Shown here one piece after another: positions 8,901 to 15,298 of a DNA stretch of 64,000 nt (positions are counted from its first letter, which is position 1; the number at the start of each line of letters is the position of its first letter). This DNA comes from CADEED01 sp041395625. Lineage in GTDB: Bacteria; Pseudomonadota; Gammaproteobacteria; Steroidobacterales; Steroidobacteraceae. A model generated the notes under the pieces. That model had not been told where the DNA came from, searched no databases, and worked only from the letters and a program-made list of their open reading frames with translations. Location: NCBI GenBank assembly GCA_041395625.1, contig JAWLAE010000005.1:186001-250000 (forward strand). Direction: 5' to 3'. Position numbers and translations under genes: made by a program.

Positions 8901-10026
8901 CTTTGGCGCGCGGCGCGGCAGCAACTGGACCGGCACCCCGAGTCCGCCCGACTGGGCAGCGATCGCGAGCACCACACGGCGCGGCTACACCGATCACACG
9001 ATGCTCGACAACCTGTCACTCATTCACATGAACGGGCGCGTGATGGATCCGTTGTTGGGCAGATTTATCAGCGCCGATCCCTACATCGATGGCGCGATGA
9101 ATACTCAGGGGTGGAATCGGTACAGCTACGTACAGAACAATCCGCTCTCGCTGGTAGACCCGAGCGGCTATCGAGGCAGAGACTGTTCGAATTGCAATAA
9201 GGCGAACGATCCATTGCACGAGGTGCTGAATAGTGGTTCGTTTGTAGATGACTTACGACAGGAGCACACCGAGGCGTGGACGAGGGTAGCAAGGGGTCAT
9301 CAATTTGTCGGTGAGCTGCAAGCTGTTCGGGACCAGCAGTACGACTATTTCTTCTTCGACTTCTGGATCAGCCACGGGTTCCACTCTGGTTCGCCAGGTG
9401 TAGCCACGTGGCAACGAAACGCGCCAGACCGCCGTCCGAGCGGTAATGAGCCTGTACCAAGGCAGACAATCGATACGCCGGAGCAGTCTAGGATGGGCGT
9501 GGCACGACGGAATACCCAGCTTGATAGACTGCAGACGGGGCTGGACGCATTGGGCTTTGCTGGGCCGATAGGACCATTTGCGGATTTCGCTAACGCGGCT
9601 ATCTCAGCGGGGCGCGGCAATTGGACTGATGCCGGCATAAACCTCGTGGCGATAGTGCCAATTGCCGGCGACGCCGTTAAGGGCGCAAGAATGACGTCCA
9701 GAGCGCTGGATGCCGCAAGGGCGGGAGGCAGGCTTGGTGGTACGGCGCACCGGGGAACTGTTGCAAGTCGAGCAGGAGAGCTTGAGCGGCAAGGCCATAC
9801 CGTAACGGCAGGCGGAGGTCGATTGCCGGAGCGATCTGTGATTACGCCAGAGGGCAAGCGTCGATTCCCTGACATTTCGACCCGCGACCCAAACGGTAAT
9901 CCTTACCACGAGAACGTCGGTCGTTCCACGGTCGGTGGCGACCCTATAGCGCGCGAGCGACGCGCGTTGGATGACATCCGGCGCGCGACGGGTACGGATC
10001 CAGGCTACACCCCGTACGATCGGTGA
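2971..10026 (+). CDS. Secreted SpvB/FG-GAP/RHS-repeat polymorphic toxin
   Basis: The product has 2351 residues from the ATG at 2971, chosen because CGGAG lies 8 bases upstream; a GTG at 2962 is in frame. A signal peptide (about 1-28, ending THGAVG) is followed by an SpvB-like N-terminal domain. Seven calcium-binding D-x-N-G-D-G repeats of FG-GAP type lie between about 336 and 680, a TcdB-middle-like part starts near 700, and YD/RHS repeats run from about 1020 to 1550. Two inserted modules come next, flanked by Gly runs: a lectin-like one (1563-1727) and an F5/8 type C one (1730-1871). The RHS core ends with LGRFISADPYIDG and NPLSLVDPSGY at 2020-2067. The last 280 residues carry a pretoxin linker ending AARAGG and an untyped tip with RRFPDISTRDPNGNPYHENV and RERRALDDIRRATG, possibly a PD-(D/E)xK-like nuclease. 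An immunity gene follows 6 bp later. Confidence 0.93.
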   Translation: MQRNRLPFVTASLLGAVGFIGTTPTHGAVGRTPLSVSVSDEGAAVVSLPISAPPGTRGMTPALSFDYSSRGGNGWLGEGWSIGGLSRITRCGKTWIQDGAPRSVGLTYDDRYCLDGNRLRTVSGAHGNNGSEYRTENETFSRVRSYGIAGNGPEHFVAETKDGLIYEYGNTADSRIESLGVATVRAWAVNKIRDRSGNSITFEYTEDTVNGAYRIAKVLYTSNSSPYVPPLYSIEFAHATQPAGEIDTAYFGSRRVDDITRMTQVDIKYADNLVRRYVIVYESSVSSAGKSRVHSIQECAGASGTDCLPATTFTYQNGTVGLANEIVTNVTIPVADVMPMDVNGDGKTDLVYSSSDISGGGTWMVMMANGTGYNPPASSGLSNLNFTQAIPIDYNADGLSDFMVPDSSGNWSVVLGTPAGISATPISTGIAATGAGSNAWAMDVNGDGLDDLVYAIVTGSQHSVQARIRVWGGTFAAPQYLYGPVSAPFSIVSPVFPKTRFAAGRERNPDFNGDGIGDFIIHVREADGEPGVYYDTWEAVLGGGNGVSYIGSFAAGIGPYWADVNGDGCSDAVYSGFDQWGTGLWRYRLSNCVSLGPEYTSTYVSSGMNHSNYGVLDWDGDGFEDLVGHNPSTQTWHLLKSTGQYVNPPTDTYVPNSASSAGVTYVGDINGDGLTDLLYRTASNTWAVRPRAGVRADLLKTVTDGYGNVTTFNYSSIAQGSYTKYATATYPTQEYQGARYVVSSLQASNGIGGSYQLTYTYKGARLDRQGRGFLGYAVRSWTDSRDSTGRHQEYRQDHPFIGAVKKSETKLADGTVISSAETTWSKHDYGTGYESRAFAYVGETVQSQHNVGAPPYNGAKVSTSTTTNLVDSTTGTVYDQTIVTSEPSAGANGLNGGTTWTTHVQRPPGELVNDVTNWCIGRPQRTTVSQSHSLAGGGAQTRTITSNWNAFYCRLTDVVVEPNHATLKVTTTLQYDLFGNLTTETVTGVGMPARTTTMQYDAQGQFPLSIQNALNQTTHRTWEGKYGTPATETDPNGISVEWSYDNLGRLTEERRPDGTKTTWSRAACNSPTYCGVGTLRVETTLSEYDSAGAVVRRELRYTDRFDRLTHDYVQGLGGLWSRSYRVFDALGRVEREYFPYQDNATSYPSSSIVYDLLGRPTQVSRPVSDTDSTIQTTYVYYEGLTTRTVDPLSKVSATVANAAGQVVRSTDHSGYSQNFHFDGFGNPVLVTDSLGNTLQSAVFNIRGMRTQSSDMDMGTWIYVPNALGEITRQTDAKGQITDFQYDLLGRLTQRAEPAGVSTWVWGASSTARNIGQLQSISGLGYSENNTFDSIGRLASRIINADASYQIDYGYNSFGALDTLTYPVSTGGYRLKLQYEYSAGALSRIRDFNSPGTIYWTANTANARGQVTQETLGNGLVARRSFDAVNGWIRSIQTGPGGGASIQNLAYQWDRVGNLTERRDLNQSLTESFVYDNLHRLDYSQLNGSTNLDLGYDSMGNISFKSDVGNYSYHPTKKHAVASTSAPSDWSFEYDANGNMTTGRGQNITWTSFNLPASITLPGSGGGGGPTTEPVNWTNLNTVTLGPNGAIQKSVGGNWNGTASSTQTITGDGSLEFKVNNNGASPYVNASWNCLNSGSTSLLEYCLNIGGGYAEARVNGVWQSDTTASTADTWKIAVESNVVRFYKNGTVFHTATPAPSFPLDAQFASSNDGYGLTEASITTGAGGGGGGSTNLALNKPASGSAACQASESWEKAVNGSVGGGWSDKWCSLVATKWLQVDLQSTQAISQFVVKHAQAGGEDAADNTRAFNIQVSTNGSAWSTVVDVPSNTQAVTTHPVTNVSARYIRLNIITPTQDSDPAARIYEFEAHGSAGGGGGSSTLSAQFEYDANHQYIKQIGCYADGCSTTYYIGGILEKVTRNGITQYRHMIRAGGSTAIVSRATNGTNAAHYVTQDHLGSSAAITDSTGAVLVNSSFGAFGARRGSNWTGTPSPPDWAAIASTTRRGYTDHTMLDNLSLIHMNGRVMDPLLGRFISADPYIDGAMNTQGWNRYSYVQNNPLSLVDPSGYRGRDCSNCNKANDPLHEVLNSGSFVDDLRQEHTEAWTRVARGHQFVGELQAVRDQQYDYFFFDFWISHGFHSGSPGVATWQRNAPDRRPSGNEPVPRQTIDTPEQSRMGVARRNTQLDRLQTGLDALGFAGPIGPFADFANAAISAGRGNWTDAGINLVAIVPIAGDAVKGARMTSRALDAARAGGRLGGTAHRGTVASRAGELERQGHTVTAGGGRLPERSVITPEGKRRFPDISTRDPNGNPYHENVGRSTVGGDPIARERRALDDIRRATGTDPGYTPYDR
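7563..9497 (+). repeat. Direct repeat copy 1 (1935 bp) in the main RHS gene
   Basis: This stretch recurs at 12376-14310 at a constant offset of 4813 bp. The translations agree throughout, and I see only five base differences, all in the last 63 bases (9435, 9447, 9459, 9486, 9489). It covers the lectin-like module, the F5/8C module, the RHS core and the shared start of the C-terminal region. It ends where the toxin-specific sequences diverge. Confidence 0.95.
9712..9721 (+). repeat. Cassette seam 1 (gccgcaaggg) in the main toxin
   Basis: It encodes AAR of the linker end ALDAARAGG, just before the toxin tip. The 17-base form gccgcaagggcgggagg is identical to the one at 10618, which opens the first displaced toxin module. 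Confidence 0.75.
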
Positions 10027-10032
10027 TCTCGC

Positions 10033-10611
10033 ATGAGTAAACTGAGCCAGGAATTCTTTTGGAGGCCCGCGGAACTACAACTGTGGCTCCGCCGCGTTTG
10101 CGAGGAGCTCGGCCTGTGGCTCGTTGTCTGGCGCGTTGGTAAGAGCGCTGAGCTAGTTGATCTGGCGTCAATACAGCCGTCGATGTTTTGTGGGGGGCAG
10201 GAAGACTCGGTTCAGCTGTTTCTGGGTACTGCATCGCTGTCTGCAGCCCCACAGTGGCGAGTAGTCGCGGATCGTCGGGAGCTGGATTTCCAGCGCTCAT
10301 ACGCGGTGCAGCTGGTCCCGAGCATGCTGTCGGCTGATGGGGAGATACTGCTGCAGGGCCGGCTCGCGATAATGCGGTCCACTGACTATGATGATCAGAA
10401 GCGCGCGGCCGAGTTGGCTAAGCTGTTTCGGCGTCTGGCAGCAGAATTGCAGCGGGACTCTGAGGCCGGCCTGGTGATCGTGCAGGCGCTACCGACGGGA
10501 GAGACGAAACGCTGGAAAGACATGCTTGTTGGTCCTGGGATTTCTGAATCCAAGTTCAAGCTGAAACAGTTTTCTCGAGGCGAGGTGGAGTTCCGGGTTG
10601 AGTCGCTCTAG
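10033..10611 (+). CDS. Probable immunity protein for the main RHS toxin
   Basis: The product is 192 residues with no signal peptide, so it is expected in the cytosol. I do not recognise a named immunity family. It is mixed alpha/beta in look, with Trp-rich segments near the start (FFWRPAELQLWLRRV) and a Lys-rich end (SKFKLKQFSRGEVEF). The role rests on position: it starts 6 bp after the toxin stop on the same strand, which is where cognate immunity genes of polymorphic toxins sit. A toxin seam follows 6 bases after its stop. The TAG stop is in frame with the displaced WHH toxin fragment that comes next. Confidence 0.65.
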   Translation: MSKLSQEFFWRPAELQLWLRRVCEELGLWLVVWRVGKSAELVDLASIQPSMFCGGQEDSVQLFLGTASLSAAPQWRVVADRRELDFQRSYAVQLVPSMLSADGEILLQGRLAIMRSTDYDDQKRAAELAKLFRRLAAELQRDSEAGLVIVQALPTGETKRWKDMLVGPGISESKFKLKQFSRGEVEFRVESL

Positions 10612-10935
10612 TCTGTTGCCGCAAGGGCGGGAGGTGCCACAGTTCGGAATGCGCATCTCGCTGGCAAGGTCCACCCGAAGACGGGAATTCCGTTCGATCG
10701 CAACGGGTTCCCGGATTTCTCGAGCGTCTCGCGCAGTACGGTGCAGATACCGCAGCCAGGAAATCGAGCTGCGGACTTCGCGGCGGCCAACCGAGCGGCC
10801 GGACTTCCAAGCACGCCTCGTGGCTACACCTGGCATCACCATCAGGACGGCAGAACCATGCAACTGGTGCCGACGGACATACATCGAGCGACTGGTCACA
10901 CGGGTGGCGTAGCGCTCGGTGGCGGAGGGCCCTGA
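10612..10935 (+). pseudogene. Displaced RHS C-terminal toxin fragment, HNH/WHH nuclease type, without a start
   Basis: Directly after the immunity stop the frame is open for 107 residues. It begins SVAARAGGATVRNAHLAGKV and contains HPKTGIPFDRNGFPDF, GYTWHHHQDGRTMQLVP and DIHRATGHTGG. The last two are the signature of the HNH/Endonuclease VII-type WHH toxins found at RHS and CDI C-termini, which cleave DNA. There is no ATG; the only in-frame alternative start is GTG 10741, which would omit the KVHPKTGIPFDRNG part. It opens with the same seam as the main toxin. It therefore looks like a stored or displaced toxin tip, usable only after recombination into the RHS gene. Confidence 0.8.
10618..10627 (+). 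repeat. Cassette seam 2 (gccgcaaggg)
   Basis: It lies 6 bases after the immunity stop at 10611 and is read in the same AARAGG frame as the main toxin, opening the displaced WHH toxin module. Confidence 0.75.
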
Positions 10936-10938
10936 GCG

Positions 10939-11394
10939 ATGCTGCGCGACGTCGTCGAGCCCAATTCGAGAGTTAGCGAGAACGAGCTTCGATCATTCGC
11001 GGACAAGTACGGTATTCGCCTGCCGAAGGCTTATGCAGAATTTCTGTTGAGCACCAACGGTGGGCAACCCGTGCCTGCGGCGTTTCCCATCGCAGGTATG
11101 GAGGACAATCCGGCGGGTGTGGTTCAAGCGTTCTTTGGACTTCGGGCAAACATTGAGACGGAGGACCTCGAACGCAATTTGGCGGAACTTGGGAGCACTG
11201 TGCCGACTGGCATCCTGCCGATTGCTAGCACCGAAGGCGACGACTTCCTGGTTCTCGACCTTCGGCAAGCGCTTGCTCCGGTTCTGTTCTGGGATCGAAG
11301 GAACTATTGGGGGAGCAATCTGTGGAATGAGGGTGATCTCTATCCCGTGGCAGTAGACTTTGATGCCTTGTTGCGTGAGCTTCGAGACCTGTAG
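10939..11394 (+). CDS. SMI1/KNR4 (SUKH) family immunity protein
   Basis: The product is 151 residues. The N-terminal helix motif ENELRSFADKYGIRLPKAYAEF, followed by LLSTNGGQP, is the hallmark of the SUKH superfamily. PIASTEGDDFLVLDL and the late acidic segment (ALLRELRDL) fit as well. SUKH proteins are the commonest immunity proteins for HNH-type toxins in polymorphic toxin loci. The gene starts 3 bp after the stop of the WHH toxin fragment, so it is the expected partner of that fragment. It remains intact although its toxin has no start, as is common for displaced modules, where the immunity gene protects against sister cells. Confidence 0.88.
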   Translation: MLRDVVEPNSRVSENELRSFADKYGIRLPKAYAEFLLSTNGGQPVPAAFPIAGMEDNPAGVVQAFFGLRANIETEDLERNLAELGSTVPTGILPIASTEGDDFLVLDLRQALAPVLFWDRRNYWGSNLWNEGDLYPVAVDFDALLRELRDL

Positions 11395-11406
11395 TCGGAC
11401 TCTGCC

Positions 11407-11955
11407 TTGGTGCGCTCGTTGACGATTCTACGCGCTATTCTCGCCGCTCTCTTGTTGGTCGCACTGCAGACGTTCGCGGTCACGGCCGCGCCTGCTGAAA
11501 ACCGCGCATCGGGGTCTGCGAGCGATCCTAGCAGCCTAATCGAGAGCGAGACGCGGCTAAGCGAAAGATCCGTCAGGGAAAACATCGCCCTGGACTACGA
11601 CATCGCCTCGGATGATGCTGTTGCCGCAAGGGTGGGAGCAGCGCTGGGGCAAGGCTTCCGGTCGCACTCTGCGCTAACGCGTGCACTGGGGCCTGCCGGC
11701 CCGGGACGGCAATGGCATCACATCGTTGAGCAGACGCCAGGAAACATTGGGCGATTCGGCGCCGAGGCTATTCACAACACCGGCAACGTAGTGCGACTTG
11801 ACGCCACGAATAATGGTCGAATCAGCGGCTTCTACTCATCAATCCAGCCGTTCACCGGTGGGCAGACGGTCAGACAATGGTTAGGTACGCAATCTTTCGA
11901 CGAGCAAGTTCGGTTCGGCCTCGACACTCTGCGCCGTTTTGGAGTCGGCCCGTGA
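11407..11955 (+). CDS. Secreted HNH/WHH-like nuclease toxin with its own signal peptide
   Basis: The start is TTG 11407 or GTG 11410, giving about 182 residues. The N-terminus is a hydrophobic Sec-type leader (ILRAILAALLLVALQTFAVTA) followed by APAEN, with likely cleavage near residue 28. After a Ser/Glu-rich spacer comes the seam (VAARVGA at about 72), then RQWHHIVEQ and IHNTGNVVRLD. These resemble the catalytic His pair and Asn of HNH/Endo VII toxins. The gene starts 12 bp after the SUKH gene and overlaps its own probable immunity gene by GTGA. Most toxin tips in this island lack a start, but this one is joined to a leader, so it may be a free-standing secreted toxin. Confidence 0.7.
   Translation: MVRSLTILRAILAALLLVALQTFAVTAAPAENRASGSASDPSSLIESETRLSERSVRENIALDYDIASDDAVAARVGAALGQGFRSHSALTRALGPAGPGRQWHHIVEQTPGNIGRFGAEAIHNTGNVVRLDATNNGRISGFYSSIQPFTGGQTVRQWLGTQSFDEQVRFGLDTLRRFGVGP
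11623..11632 (+). repeat. Cassette seam 3 (gccgcaaggg) inside the leader-bearing toxin
   Basis: The sequence ctgttgccgcaaggg (11618-11632) matches seam 2 over 15 bases and is again read as VAAR. It marks the join between the leader/spacer and the nuclease part. Confidence 0.6.
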
Positions 11956-12320
11956 CCGGCCCGTGTAATGCTGGGCCGACAGTGGCAGCCCTTGTCGCAA
12001 GTTATCGCGCGGCCGCGAAACATCATGGCGAAGCCACCGAGAATGGAGATCACAAGGAGGCAAACAAAGCAGCGGAGACGATCGCTTCGGCTTATCGAGA
12101 ATTGCGCCAATACGGCACTGACGCGCAGCGTGAGATTCTTCGCCTTATAACGGACCCGGACCCTGGGATCAGACTTTGGTCTGCGAGCCACTCATTAGAA
12201 TTCTCGCAGCCCGAAGCCGAAGCGGAACTGGCTAAACTTGCCAATGCCAAGAGCTTGTTAGGACTAAGCGCCGAGATGACGTTGAAGGAATGGCGCGCGG
12301 GGCGACTGCGGTTTCAGTAG
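11952..12320 (+). CDS. DUF2019-like (HEAT-type) immunity protein
   Basis: The start is GTG 11952, which overlaps the toxin stop by GTGA, giving 122 residues. The fold looks all-helical: VAALVASYRAAAKHHGEA, then NKAAETIASAYRELRQYG, a conserved-looking PDPGIRLWSASHSLEF and a closing AEMTLKEWRAGRLRF. This pattern matches DUF2019 proteins, which recur beside polymorphic toxins. The overlap points to translational coupling with the HNH-like toxin. The longer upstream frame (from 11877) would overlap the toxin by 79 bases and has no helix pattern, so it was not used. A seam lies about 30 bases after the stop. Confidence 0.72.
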   Translation: MTGPCNAGPTVAALVASYRAAAKHHGEATENGDHKEANKAAETIASAYRELRQYGTDAQREILRLITDPDPGIRLWSASHSLEFSQPEAEAELAKLANAKSLLGLSAEMTLKEWRAGRLRFQ

Positions 12321-12350
12321 CGCTCCGCACACTTTTGGCGTAGGTTTGTT

Positions 12351-12360
12351 GCCGCAAGGG
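12351..12360 (+). repeat. Cassette seam 4 (gccgcaaggg) at the left edge of RHS copy 2
   Basis: The seam continues as gcaaaaagagctcttccg, which is nearly the same as at seam 5 (15301). It then joins RHS core sequence at 12376 in a different reading frame, so the junction looks illegitimate. Confidence 0.75.
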
Positions 12361-12375
12361 CAAAAAGAGCTCTTC

Positions 12376-14310
12376 CGAGTACGACGCCAATGGCAACATG
12401 ACGACTGGACGCGGCCAGAACATCACGTGGACGAGTTTCAACTTGCCGGCTTCGATCACGCTGCCCGGCAGCGGGGGCGGGGGCGGCCCGACGACAGAAC
12501 CGGTGAACTGGACCAACCTCAATACCGTGACGCTGGGCCCCAACGGCGCGATCCAGAAGTCGGTCGGCGGGAACTGGAACGGCACTGCGTCCTCGACGCA
12601 GACCATCACCGGCGATGGCTCCCTGGAGTTCAAAGTCAATAACAACGGCGCGAGTCCCTACGTGAACGCGTCGTGGAACTGCCTCAACTCCGGCTCTACG
12701 TCCCTCTTGGAGTATTGCCTCAATATCGGCGGGGGCTATGCCGAAGCGCGGGTAAACGGGGTCTGGCAGTCCGATACCACAGCGAGCACGGCAGATACCT
12801 GGAAGATTGCGGTCGAGAGCAATGTCGTCAGGTTCTACAAGAACGGCACCGTGTTTCACACCGCGACCCCGGCACCGAGTTTCCCGCTCGATGCGCAATT
12901 CGCATCGTCGAACGACGGCTACGGTCTCACCGAGGCAAGCATCACGACTGGAGCCGGTGGCGGCGGTGGTGGCTCGACCAATCTCGCACTGAACAAGCCC
13001 GCGAGCGGCAGCGCGGCCTGTCAGGCGAGCGAGAGCTGGGAGAAGGCGGTCAACGGCAGCGTCGGCGGCGGCTGGTCCGACAAGTGGTGCTCGCTGGTGG
13101 CTACCAAGTGGCTGCAAGTGGATCTGCAGTCGACGCAAGCGATTTCGCAGTTTGTCGTCAAGCACGCACAGGCGGGCGGCGAGGATGCCGCTGATAACAC
13201 CCGGGCTTTCAACATTCAGGTGAGCACCAACGGCAGCGCCTGGTCGACAGTCGTCGACGTACCGAGCAACACCCAGGCGGTCACCACGCATCCTGTGACG
13301 AACGTGAGCGCCCGTTACATCCGCCTGAACATCATCACCCCGACCCAGGATTCCGATCCCGCGGCGCGAATCTACGAATTCGAAGCGCATGGCAGCGCTG
13401 GCGGAGGAGGCGGCAGCAGTACACTGTCGGCCCAGTTCGAGTACGACGCCAATCATCAGTACATCAAGCAGATCGGGTGCTATGCAGACGGCTGCTCGAC
13501 CACCTACTACATCGGCGGCATACTCGAGAAAGTCACGAGAAATGGGATCACTCAGTATCGGCATATGATTCGCGCTGGCGGCTCCACCGCGATCGTCTCG
13601 CGTGCCACGAATGGCACTAACGCGGCGCACTACGTCACGCAGGATCATCTCGGCAGCAGCGCGGCGATCACCGACAGCACCGGCGCAGTGCTCGTGAATT
13701 CCAGCTTCGGCGCCTTTGGCGCGCGGCGCGGCAGCAACTGGACCGGCACCCCGAGTCCGCCCGACTGGGCAGCGATCGCGAGCACCACACGGCGCGGCTA
13801 CACCGATCACACGATGCTCGACAACCTGTCACTCATTCACATGAACGGGCGCGTGATGGATCCGTTGTTGGGCAGATTTATCAGCGCCGATCCCTACATC
13901 GATGGCGCGATGAATACTCAGGGGTGGAATCGGTACAGCTACGTACAGAACAATCCGCTCTCGCTGGTAGACCCGAGCGGCTATCGAGGCAGAGACTGTT
14001 CGAATTGCAATAAGGCGAACGATCCATTGCACGAGGTGCTGAATAGTGGTTCGTTTGTAGATGACTTACGACAGGAGCACACCGAGGCGTGGACGAGGGT
14101 AGCAAGGGGTCATCAATTTGTCGGTGAGCTGCAAGCTGTTCGGGACCAGCAGTACGACTATTTCTTCTTCGACTTCTGGATCAGCCACGGGTTCCACTCT
14201 GGTTCGCCAGGTGTAGCCACGTGGCAACGAAACGCGCCAGACCGCCGCCCGAGCGGTAACGAGCCTGTACCGAGGCAGACAATCGATACGCCGGAGCAAT
14301 CAAGGATGGG
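12376..14310 (+). repeat. Direct repeat copy 2 (1935 bp) of the RHS core end
   Basis: This is the second copy of 7563-9497, differing by five bases close to its right end (first at 14248). The left edge abuts seam 4 and the right edge is where the second toxin tip begins. Confidence 0.95.
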
Positions 14311-14845
14311 TGGGCCGCAGAGTCTCAAGGCGTTTGGCGATAGAAGAGTGGCGCAATTTCAAGACTATCTCGCCGACAGGAACTGTGGCGTTCCCTGCGG
14401 CATCGCGTATGCTTCTTCCGCTGCATTGTACGAGGGATTCGCGCAAAGTGCTCTTGAAGCGTTTGACGAGTTGCACGCGGGAAACTACGGGGCTGCTGCG
14501 CTCAGTGCTGCAGTAACTCTCGCCAAACCTCTTAGGCTGCTGGAGAAAGGCAAGGATCTCGCACGGAGCGGCGTCGTCCGGGATCACGTCACACGCAACA
14601 CCAGGAACTGGAGCGCGGCATTGAAATCAGAAGGCGATGCGCGTGCGCTCGCGCGGCAGAAACTCGGCTCGAATCCCGTTGAGGTCGAACCTGGGAAGTG
14701 GCGAAGCGCCGATGGGAAGTGGCAGTACCGAGCCAAACCTGGCGATGTGTCAAACAGGCATATCCACTTGGAGGAACTCAACCCACAGACAGGCGAGGTA
14801 TTGCAGAATGTGCACCTTCGTTGGCCGGAAGGAACTGGGCGATGA
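12398..14845 (+). CDS. Truncated RHS core copy with an alternative toxin tip (Ntox24-like), probably a silent cassette
   Basis: The frame encodes 815 residues from the first ATG, but no ribosome site precedes it and a TAG at 12341 closes the frame upstream. It lacks the signal peptide, SpvB, FG-GAP and YD parts. Residues 1 to about 637 equal the end of the main protein: both Gly-flanked modules and the core NPLSLVDPSGY. After SRMG the sequence diverges into a new linker (ALYEGFAQSALEAFDELHAG) and a tip with NPVEVEPGKWRSADGKWQYR and HIHLEELNPQTGEVLQNVHL. This resembles polymorphic toxin type 24; I recall that match from memory only. An immunity gene overlaps the stop by ATGA. The likely role is as a donor for switching the main gene's tip. 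Confidence 0.8.
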   Translation: MTTGRGQNITWTSFNLPASITLPGSGGGGGPTTEPVNWTNLNTVTLGPNGAIQKSVGGNWNGTASSTQTITGDGSLEFKVNNNGASPYVNASWNCLNSGSTSLLEYCLNIGGGYAEARVNGVWQSDTTASTADTWKIAVESNVVRFYKNGTVFHTATPAPSFPLDAQFASSNDGYGLTEASITTGAGGGGGGSTNLALNKPASGSAACQASESWEKAVNGSVGGGWSDKWCSLVATKWLQVDLQSTQAISQFVVKHAQAGGEDAADNTRAFNIQVSTNGSAWSTVVDVPSNTQAVTTHPVTNVSARYIRLNIITPTQDSDPAARIYEFEAHGSAGGGGGSSTLSAQFEYDANHQYIKQIGCYADGCSTTYYIGGILEKVTRNGITQYRHMIRAGGSTAIVSRATNGTNAAHYVTQDHLGSSAAITDSTGAVLVNSSFGAFGARRGSNWTGTPSPPDWAAIASTTRRGYTDHTMLDNLSLIHMNGRVMDPLLGRFISADPYIDGAMNTQGWNRYSYVQNNPLSLVDPSGYRGRDCSNCNKANDPLHEVLNSGSFVDDLRQEHTEAWTRVARGHQFVGELQAVRDQQYDYFFFDFWISHGFHSGSPGVATWQRNAPDRRPSGNEPVPRQTIDTPEQSRMGGPQSLKAFGDRRVAQFQDYLADRNCGVPCGIAYASSAALYEGFAQSALEAFDELHAGNYGAAALSAAVTLAKPLRLLEKGKDLARSGVVRDHVTRNTRNWSAALKSEGDARALARQKLGSNPVEVEPGKWRSADGKWQYRAKPGDVSNRHIHLEELNPQTGEVLQNVHLRWPEGTGR

Positions 14846-15294
14846 GATGGAAGATTGAAGCCGCAATTGAGTTAGAGTCGGCGGATATCGAAGCCACACG
14901 TCTTTGGGATTTGGCATTGCGTCAGCTGGTGATGCCCGATTTCGCTCTAGGCCTTTGCCTTTTGTGGCAGGACCTTGTCTCCGCAATTGAGTTAGTGAGT
15001 TCCGACCGTACACGAGGCCTAATCCTCGAGCGAGGGAAAGAGCCGGGTAGCTATGAAGCGGTCGTGGATTGGAAGCGCGATTCAGCGCTTCTGGTTTTGT
15101 CTCCGACTGAGCTAGAGATGTTGATGGTTTTCTGCCTCAAATCTGTTCGTGATGGTGCGGCCGAAGTTGATCACATTGACATCGAAGCGCGCAACGCAGT
15201 GGCAAGCGGTAAGCCCGGGAGTTTTGTATTCAAGTTCCCACAATCTGCCACGCCAGTTCATGAGAAGGAGGCTAGGCGCCGTCTTGGTCTGTGA
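14842..15294 (+). CDS. Probable immunity protein of the alternative RHS toxin
   Basis: The ATG at 14842 overlaps the toxin stop (ATGA), giving 150 residues. No signal peptide is present. The N-terminus has two amphipathic helices (AAIELESADIEATRLWDLA and VMPDFALGLCLLWQDLVSAI); later parts look alpha/beta, with FVFKFPQSATP near the end. I do not recognise a family. The tight coupling to the toxin stop and the following seam, 6 bases after the stop, define it as the immunity gene of this cassette. A longer frame from 14698 lies inside the toxin gene in another frame and has no coding character. Confidence 0.65.
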   Translation: MRWKIEAAIELESADIEATRLWDLALRQLVMPDFALGLCLLWQDLVSAIELVSSDRTRGLILERGKEPGSYEAVVDWKRDSALLVLSPTELEMLMVFCLKSVRDGAAEVDHIDIEARNAVASGKPGSFVFKFPQSATPVHEKEARRRLGL

Positions 15295-15298
15295 TTTG

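Noticed and set aside
7540..8997. Long minus-strand frame (485 residues) inside the RHS gene, repeated at 12314-13810
   Set aside because: It mirrors the third-base pattern of the plus-strand RHS gene and its Gly-rich linkers, and has no ribosome site or domain. The copy exists only because the DNA is duplicated.
12346..12642. Plus-strand frame starting in seam 4
   Set aside because: It reads the duplicated RHS DNA out of frame. The seam is real but this frame is not coding-like after the joint.
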